From an uncultured Lachnospiraceae bacterium (lineage in GTDB: Bacteria; Bacillota; Clostridia; Lachnospirales; Lachnospiraceae), in the NCBI GenBank assembly GCA_905209865.1, contig CAJLUP010000056.1:1-11062 (forward strand): DNA of 11,062 bases, written 5' to 3'. Below are positions 6,651 to 11,062 of this stretch, piece after piece. The notes beneath the pieces were generated by a model. The model saw only the letters and a program-made list of their open reading frames with translations, was not told where the DNA came from and ran no database searches. The position numbers were made by a program, and so were the translations under genes. Position 1 is the first letter of the stretch, and the number at the start of each line of letters is the position of its first letter.

Positions 6651-6715
6651 TCATAATAAAAGGATCGGAATAAAGCAAGTGAAATCAAGGCATTAAGGCA
6701 AAGTAAACAAAAGAA

Positions 6716-6726
6716 AAGGAAGTGAT
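6716..6726 (+). promoter_or_regulatory. Extended ribosome binding site that decides the amidohydrolase-like start
   Basis: AAGGAAGTGAT matches the full anti-Shine-Dalgarno complement AAGGAGGTGAT with one mismatch. The in-frame GTG at 6722 lies inside this element, so translation should start at the ATG at 6731, which gives MVIDTHIRP as the N-terminus. Confidence 0.75.
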
Positions 6727-6730
6727 AAAG

Positions 6731-7579
6731 ATGGTAATAGATACACATATCCGCCCTGCACTTTTCGCACCGATCTGCGAAAATAAAGAGCGTTTTGAAA
6801 AACGATGCGATCAGATGAATTATCATTTGATGAATCCGTCGGGCATTGATCTTTTGAAAAAGCAATATGCATTAGCAGGAATAGAAAAAGTATTTCTTCT
6901 TCCGTCAGACTGCTCGTTTGAAACAGGAGAGCCGGATATATCAAATGAAGAGATTGAGAAGATCGTACAATGCGATCCGACGTTTTTTGTTGGATTTGCA
7001 TCTGTTGATCCAAGAAAAGAAACGGCAGCGGAAGAACTGGAAACGGCATTTAAAATTCAAAATCTGGCAGGGCTTTATATCAATACGGCGAGATTACATA
7101 TGTACCCTTGTGACGAAAGACTATTTGTGCTGTATGATATATGTAAAAAATACAAAAAGCCGATTATTTTTCAGGCAGGATTAAGCATGGAAAATAATAC
7201 TTTGGCAAAATATTGCCGTCCAATCGAATTTGAGGAAGTTTTAAGTAAATATCCCGAAGTGAAGATGTGTCTTTCTCATGTTGGATGGCCGTGGGTACAG
7301 GAAACTGCATCATTGCTTTTAAAATATAAAAATTGCTATACAAATACAGCACTCATGAATTTTGACGGACCGTATGAGATTTATAAGAAAGTATTTACCG
7401 AGGATATGGGAGCGCTTTGGGTTGAACATAATATAGCGGATAAGGTCATGTTCGGCTCGGGTTCGCCAAGAATCCGTCCGGTCAGAAGTAAAAGGGGATT
7501 GGACAGTCTCGGCTTTTCAGAAGAGACACTTGAAAAAATATATGCCGAAAATGCAGAGCGGTTTCTTGGAAAGGGGTGA
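6731..7579 (+). CDS. Amidohydrolase-family (PF04909-like) protein with degenerate metal site
   Basis: This 282-residue TIM-barrel protein of the amidohydrolase-2 group has the usual layout: N-terminal IDTHIRP (3-9), FASVDPR (89-95), KPIIFQAG (143-150), CLSHVGWPW (180-188), MFGSGSPR (240-247) and a C-terminal IYAENAERFLG segment. Family members typically bind a metal through HxH near the N-terminus, further histidines and an Asp in a GSD segment. Here H6 is kept but the second His is R8. Q148 stands where an ihtG-type His is common, H183 is kept, and G244 replaces the catalytic Asp. It is therefore either a metal-free variant, a lactonase or hydratase with other chemistry, or a binding protein. 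Subfamilies with RP after the first His exist, so this may be a defined clade. The start is set by the ribosome binding site at 6716-6726. The stop overlaps the next gene's Shine-Dalgarno sequence. Confidence 0.78.
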   Translation: MVIDTHIRPALFAPICENKERFEKRCDQMNYHLMNPSGIDLLKKQYALAGIEKVFLLPSDCSFETGEPDISNEEIEKIVQCDPTFFVGFASVDPRKETAAEELETAFKIQNLAGLYINTARLHMYPCDERLFVLYDICKKYKKPIIFQAGLSMENNTLAKYCRPIEFEEVLSKYPEVKMCLSHVGWPWVQETASLLLKYKNCYTNTALMNFDGPYEIYKKVFTEDMGALWVEHNIADKVMFGSGSPRIRPVRSKRGLDSLGFSEETLEKIYAENAERFLGKG

Positions 7580-7584
7580 GACGG

Positions 7585-8022
7585 ATGGAATTTATATTGA
7601 AGGAAGTTTCGATATGCGCAGATAAAGAGTTTGAGATGATCAGGATCACAGATGATGTACGCAAGATTGTAGAAGAAAGCGGAGTCGAAAAAGGGATCGT
7701 CTATGTAATCACAGAACATACAACGACGGGGATCACGGTAAACGAAAGCCTTCCGTGTGTGGAGAAAGATCTTATGGAATGTCTTGATCGGCTTGCGCCA
7801 GAAGATTATCCGTATAATCATAATCATTATCTTCCGACTTACGGAACGATCGGAGGAAACGCTCCCGGGCATTTGAAATCGCTTTTGACAGGAAATCACT
7901 GTGTATTTCCCGTTTTGAATGGAACGTTAAAACTCGGACATGCAGTTGATATTTATTTCTGTGAGTATGACGGGATAAAAAGCAGGCGCTATATGGTTTA
8001 TGTCGTTGGGGAAAGGAGTTGA
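7585..8022 (+). CDS. YjbQ/UPF0047 family protein (secondary thiamine-phosphate synthase type)
   Basis: This 145-residue small beta-barrel protein belongs to the YjbQ/UPF0047 family (TIGR00149). Family features visible are EHTTTGITVNE (44-54), D62, YNHNH at 77-81, GNAPGHL (91-97), PVLNGTLKLG (109-118) and CEYDG near 126-130. Other members end this core with LGTWQ and DGPR. Here the same positions read LGHAV and DGIK, so the usually aromatic W and Q pair is missing. Weak thiamine-phosphate synthase activity was reported for the E. coli protein, and its physiological role is unclear. The start chosen is the ATG at 7585, 8 bp after AAGGGG. A GTG at 7576 in the same frame lies inside that ribosome binding site. 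Its place between an amidohydrolase-like gene and two sugar kinases suggests a role in a sugar pathway, not thiamine synthesis (inference). Confidence 0.85.
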   Translation: MEFILKEVSICADKEFEMIRITDDVRKIVEESGVEKGIVYVITEHTTTGITVNESLPCVEKDLMECLDRLAPEDYPYNHNHYLPTYGTIGGNAPGHLKSLLTGNHCVFPVLNGTLKLGHAVDIYFCEYDGIKSRRYMVYVVGERS

Positions 8023-8029
8023 AAGTGTT

Positions 8030-8818
8030 ATGAAACGGACACTTGCGATGGCGGATAACTGCATTGATGTTTACTATAAGTTAGACCGCTATTATCTGAC
8101 GGGAAACAGTATTGATTTTGCATTGAATTATAAAGATCTGGGCGGTGATGTTACGGAAATGACGATTCTTGGAAATGATGTATTCGCTGATGCGTTGGAA
8201 GAGCGGTTAAAAGAAAGGGAAATCCCGCTGCGGATACTGAAACGTTCTGACCGTCCTACAGGAACTGCAAAAATGGATCTTGTTGACGGAGATAAGAAGC
8301 ATCTGCATTTTGAAGGAAATGCGATGGAAGAGATAGAACTTCAAGATGATGATTTGGAATTTGTGAAACAGTTTGATATTGTTTATGCGGAGCGTTGGGC
8401 AAAGATTGGCCAATATATAAAAGAAATTAAGCAAAAAGATCAGATTTGGGTGTATGATTTCTCAAAACGTCTGGAGCAGGAAAGTAATGATGAGATCATA
8501 CCGTATCTTGATTATGCGTTCTTCTCTTATGATCGGGATGATGAATATATAAGAGATTTTATGTTGAAAACGAGTAAAAAAGGGGCAAAAACAGTTGTTG
8601 CAATGCTCGGAGAACACGGAAGCCTTGCTTATGAGAATGGGGAATTTTATAAGTTGGAAGCGGAAAAAGTTGAAGTGGTAAATACAGTAGGAGCAGGGGA
8701 TTCCTATATTGCAGCTTTTACATACGGAGTAAGTCTGGGAGAGGATATCATGCAGTGTATGCGGCGCGGAAGACAGCGCGCAGCAGAGATCATACAGCAG
8801 TTTAATCCTTATAAATAA
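8030..8818 (+). CDS. PfkB-family sugar kinase, FrlD-like (fructosamino-acid 6-kinase type)
   Basis: This 262-residue cytoplasmic kinase has nearly the length of E. coli FrlD (261), which phosphorylates fructoselysine on C6. Matching elements are the N-terminal ADNCIDVY (8-15, FrlD has GDNCVDIY), FDIVYAERW (115-123, FrlD YDIVHAAIW), VYDFSKR (141-147), MLGEHGSLA (192-200) and the catalytic anion hole VGAGDSYIAAF (220-230) with base D224. The GGN sugar-binding loop of the family reads TGNSIDFA (24-31), so one Gly is replaced. The start is the ATG at 8030, 7 bp after the YjbQ stop, using AAAGGAG at 8012-8018. It is paired with a second FrlD/FraD-like kinase downstream with quite different sequence, so they probably serve different conjugates. 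Which one feeds FraB is not settled. Confidence 0.85.
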   Translation: MKRTLAMADNCIDVYYKLDRYYLTGNSIDFALNYKDLGGDVTEMTILGNDVFADALEERLKEREIPLRILKRSDRPTGTAKMDLVDGDKKHLHFEGNAMEEIELQDDDLEFVKQFDIVYAERWAKIGQYIKEIKQKDQIWVYDFSKRLEQESNDEIIPYLDYAFFSYDRDDEYIRDFMLKTSKKGAKTVVAMLGEHGSLAYENGEFYKLEAEKVEVVNTVGAGDSYIAAFTYGVSLGEDIMQCMRRGRQRAAEIIQQFNPYK

Positions 8819-8920
8819 AAATGCTGAAAAATGATATTACATAGAAGATTGCGGCTGAACAGCAAAATGGAAAAAGAATATCGAACAAAAAATACTAAGA
8901 AAAAGAAAGGAACAGAGGAA

Positions 8921-9808
8921 ATGGAGCGTTGTAAAATTATTGCAATCGGAGATAACGTATGTGACAAATATTTATCAAGAGGAAAGATGTATCCCGGCGG
9001 ACAGTGTGTCAATACATGTGCCTATATTAAAATGAATGATATGGAGTCGGCGTATCTTGGAAAATACGGAGATGATGAAGTTGCTGCATGTGTTCAGGAC
9101 ACGTTAAAGGAAATAGGGATTGACGATAGCCATTGCCGTCATTATAGCGGGGAAAATGGATTTGCTCTTGTAACTTTGGAAGGAACTGACCGTGTATTTT
9201 TAGGTTCAAATAAAGGTGGTATCGCAAAAGAGCATGATTTCGGATTTACAAAAGAAGATTTAGATTATATTAAAGGATTCCATCTTATTTATACAAATCT
9301 GAATTCTTACATCGAGAAGGAACTTCCTGTTTTACAGCAGACAGGCGTTCCGGTTGCGTATGATTTTTCTACTCGTTGGACAGACGAATATCTGAAAGAA
9401 ATCTGTCCTTATGTGACGGTTGCGATCATGTCTTGTGCGCACCTTACAGATGAAGAGCGGGAAAGAGAAATGAGAAAAGCACAGTCTTATGGAGTGAAAA
9501 TTGTTTTAGGAACAATCGGTGAGGATGGATCTTATGTACTTTATAATGACAAGATTTTATACGTTCCTGCCGTACATGCTGACGATGTGATTGATACAAT
9601 GGGAGCAGGAGATTCTTATTTCTCGGCATTCTTATGTTCACTTCTTGAGAAGTCAAAGACAGGAAAGATCATTGAAGGAACAGAAGAAGAAATGGAAGAA
9701 AGACTTCAGACGGCGATGGGAAAAGGAGCTGCTTTTGCAGCAAAAGTATGTGCTTTGGAAGGCGCGTTTGGATATGGTGTTCCGATTTTAGGAAAGACAA
9801 CCGTATAG
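8921..9808 (+). CDS. PfkB-family sugar kinase, FraD/FrlD-like
   Basis: This 295-residue kinase begins IIAIGDNVCDKYLSRGKMYP (6-25), a pattern typical of FraD/FrlD relatives. The sugar-binding GGQCVN (26-31) and YLGKYGDDEVA (45-55) follow. VAYDFSTRW (145-153) and the catalytic MGAGDSYFSAF (227-237) with base D231 complete the fold. An acidic helical insert (about 243-262, rich in E) after the catalytic motif lengthens it relative to the upstream kinase. The ATG at 8921 was chosen because homologous sequence starts there and AAAGGA (8906-8911) sits 9 bp upstream. The frame is open from 8831, but those 30 residues are lysine-rich and unlike the family. By its N-terminal pattern this is the better candidate for the partner of FraB, phosphorylating fructose-aspartate on C6. 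That choice is inference. Confidence 0.85.
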   Translation: MERCKIIAIGDNVCDKYLSRGKMYPGGQCVNTCAYIKMNDMESAYLGKYGDDEVAACVQDTLKEIGIDDSHCRHYSGENGFALVTLEGTDRVFLGSNKGGIAKEHDFGFTKEDLDYIKGFHLIYTNLNSYIEKELPVLQQTGVPVAYDFSTRWTDEYLKEICPYVTVAIMSCAHLTDEEREREMRKAQSYGVKIVLGTIGEDGSYVLYNDKILYVPAVHADDVIDTMGAGDSYFSAFLCSLLEKSKTGKIIEGTEEEMEERLQTAMGKGAAFAAKVCALEGAFGYGVPILGKTTV

Positions 9809-9903
9809 AAAACAGAATATAAGCTCAGAAAAAAGTTGAAGTCACAAAAATATTATAAAAAAGTAAATTAAGGAATTAAAAAATGCAGATAGGAGAATGA
9901 AAA

Positions 9904-10314
9904 ATGAAACCAAATGTATACGAAAACAAAGAAGAAGGAATCAAATGTGTATATACGAATGAGAAATGGCTTGTAAGCATTAAAAATTGGAAACCGGATA
10001 ATGATATCGAAGGACTGAAACATTTAGAGATCCATCATACGACAGATGAGCAGTTTATACTTGTGAATGGAAAAGCAATACTGATCACAGCAGAAAGAAA
10101 AGATGGAAAATTCGAGACAGAATTAACACTTATGGAAAAGGGAAAAGTCTATAATGTTCCGCAGGAGTGCTGGTTCTATTCGATCACACAGAAAGATACG
10201 AAGATGGTTTATGTTCAAGATTCGGGATGCTCTATGGAGAACAGTGATTTCTGTGATCTTTCGGAAGAGGAAATCAAAAGGATTCAGGAAGAAGCGCGTA
10301 ATTTGTTCGCCTGA
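9904..10314 (+). CDS. Small cupin-like protein of unknown function
   Basis: This 136-residue soluble protein has a single predicted cupin barrel. HHTTDEQFILVNGKA (44-58) resembles cupin motif 1, with H44/H45 and E49 as possible metal ligands and G56 seven residues after the Glu. The second-motif region, VPQECWFYSI (85-94), has W90 where a metal-binding His is usual, so the site is incomplete. The C-terminus is an acidic and basic helix (119-134). There is no signal peptide or membrane segment. A good AGGAGA lies 7 bp upstream. The 95-bp gap before it is very AT-rich but shows no promoter I trust. In sugar operons such proteins are often mutarotases, isomerases or sensors of sugar acids, but nothing here selects among these. 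It may bind the conjugate or its product. Confidence 0.72.
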   Translation: MKPNVYENKEEGIKCVYTNEKWLVSIKNWKPDNDIEGLKHLEIHHTTDEQFILVNGKAILITAERKDGKFETELTLMEKGKVYNVPQECWFYSITQKDTKMVYVQDSGCSMENSDFCDLSEEEIKRIQEEARNLFA

Positions 10315-10376
10315 CATTTCACAGGCAAAGCATAGAAAAATGTAATTGGAAAGTGGAAAAGGAGCGGTTATAGGTT

Positions 10377-11039
10377 ATGAAGAAAAGGTATGTTCTCTTT
10401 GATTTTGATGGTGTGATTGCAGACACAGAAGAAAGTAACAGTCGTTATCTTGGGCTTGCTCTGAAGGAGTTTGGAATCGAACTGACAGAGGAAGATAAGC
10501 AGAAATTAATAGGTACTCATGATCAAGGGTTTATGATAGAACTGTTGTCGCGAGCTTCCCAAAAAGTAACAGTAGAGCAGCTTGCAAGGAGACGAAAAGA
10601 AATCGGAAACACATATGAAAATGGAAAAATCGCTCCTATTCCAGGAATTGTTCAGTTGGTACAAAGACTTCGAAAGAACGGAATCAAAACAGCGCTGGTA
10701 TCTTCTACGACGACGCACCTGATTATTATGGGTCTGAATCGAATGAAGATGATGGACTTGTTTGATGTGATTGTCTGCGGCGATATGTGTGCCGAAAGGA
10801 AGCCTGATCCGGAGTGTTATTTAAAGGCAATGAAATTATTAGGCGCTATGCCGCAGGAGTGTCTTGTGTTTGAAGATTCTACTGTCGGGATTCATGCCGC
10901 GAAACAGGCGGGAATTGAAGTTGTGGCTTTTACCGGTTCGGGTAATGGGCAGGACGTAAGTGAAGCAGATTATGTTGTTGCATCATATGAAGAGAGCGAA
11001 ATCATGTTCTTAGAGTATAATTATCATTGGCAAAAATAA
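10377..11039 (+). CDS. HAD-superfamily hydrolase, beta-phosphoglucomutase-like (sugar phosphatase)
   Basis: This 220-residue cytoplasmic phosphohydrolase contains all four HAD motifs: DFDGVIADTE (9-18, nucleophile D9 and acid/base D11), ALVSSTTT (106-113, motif II Ser), ERKPDPE (140-146, motif III K142) and VFEDST (164-169, motif IV E166/D167). The helical cap between motifs I and II is the beta-PGM/phosphatase type (subfamily IA), and length fits. Members dephosphorylate hexose or pentose phosphates or convert beta-glucose-1-phosphate. In a fra-type locus it could relieve sugar-phosphate stress, because 6-phosphofructose-aspartate is toxic when it accumulates in Salmonella lacking FraB. That link is inference. 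AAAAGGAG lies 12 bp before the ATG. It is the last gene before a possible terminator. Confidence 0.88.
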   Translation: MKKRYVLFDFDGVIADTEESNSRYLGLALKEFGIELTEEDKQKLIGTHDQGFMIELLSRASQKVTVEQLARRRKEIGNTYENGKIAPIPGIVQLVQRLRKNGIKTALVSSTTTHLIIMGLNRMKMMDLFDVIVCGDMCAERKPDPECYLKAMKLLGAMPQECLVFEDSTVGIHAAKQAGIEVVAFTGSGNGQDVSEADYVVASYEESEIMFLEYNYHWQK

Positions 11040-11042
11040 AGG

Positions 11043-11062
11043 GAAGAGATCGAAACCTCTTC
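11043..11062 (+). terminator. Possible terminator stem at the right edge
   Basis: GAAGAG (11043-11048) and CTCTTC (11057-11062) form a perfect 6-bp inverted repeat with an 8-nt loop, beginning 4 bp after the HAD stop codon. The window ends at the last paired base, so any T-tract cannot be seen. The position suits the end of the gene run. Confidence 0.4.

Noticed and set aside
8831..8920. Upstream extension of the second PfkB kinase (30 extra residues)
   Set aside because: The extension is Lys/Arg-rich and unlike PfkB N-termini. The ATG at 8921 has a well-placed AAAGGA and begins at the family's usual first strand.
9836..9859. Possible promoter (TTGAAG with TATTAT or TATAAA) before the cupin-like gene
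   Set aside because: Spacing between the elements is only 9-12 bp, too short for a sigma-A promoter. The AT-rich gap is not enough evidence.

Overview
The window looks like chromosomal DNA of an anaerobic gut-type Firmicute, most likely Clostridia/Lachnospiraceae. The evidence is moderate-to-low GC, strong AGGAGG-type ribosome binding sites, some GTG starts, consensus sigma-A promoters and compact one-direction gene packing. No tRNA, rRNA, insertion sequence, CRISPR array or integrase is visible. The theme throughout is sugar and Amadori-compound catabolism.

Layout. At 1-333 (minus strand, cut by the window edge) is a GntR/HutC-type repressor. A regulatory region (334-497) separates it from a divergent gene at 498-1508, whose product is recognisably FraB, the 6-phosphofructose-aspartate deglycase of the fructose-asparagine pathway. 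FraB is closed off by a hairpin terminator (1572-1597). A long regulatory region (1598-1951) follows, with a near-consensus promoter, a palindrome on the predicted transcription start and an array of ATACA repeats spaced exactly 10 bp. It drives a Dcu-family membrane transporter (1952-3274), the expected FraA. After a second structured terminator (3339-3381) comes a tightly packed run of nine plus-strand genes: FrlC-type epimerase, BtpA/SgcQ protein, FGGY kinase, amidohydrolase-like protein, YjbQ-family protein, two PfkB kinases of FrlD/FraD type, a small cupin-like protein and a HAD phosphatase. A possible terminator stem begins at the right edge.

How it fits together. The core (regulator, Dcu-type transporter, FrlD/FraD-type kinase, FraB deglycase) is the fra module described in Salmonella and some Clostridia. 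In it, fructose-aspartate is imported, phosphorylated on C6 and split to glucose-6-phosphate and aspartate. The window has no asparaginase (FraE), so the imported substrate is more likely fructose-aspartate or a related Amadori acid than fructose-asparagine, unless fraE lies elsewhere. The FrlC-type epimerase would feed in C3 epimers (psicose-type conjugates), as FrlC does for fructoselysine.

The genes between the epimerase and the kinases (BtpA/SgcQ, FGGY kinase, amidohydrolase-like, YjbQ-like) do not belong to any fra or frl locus I know. The amidohydrolase-like protein has lost most expected metal ligands. This insert is the strongest candidate for an undescribed sugar or sugar-conjugate pathway. 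Its substrate cannot be told from sequence alone.
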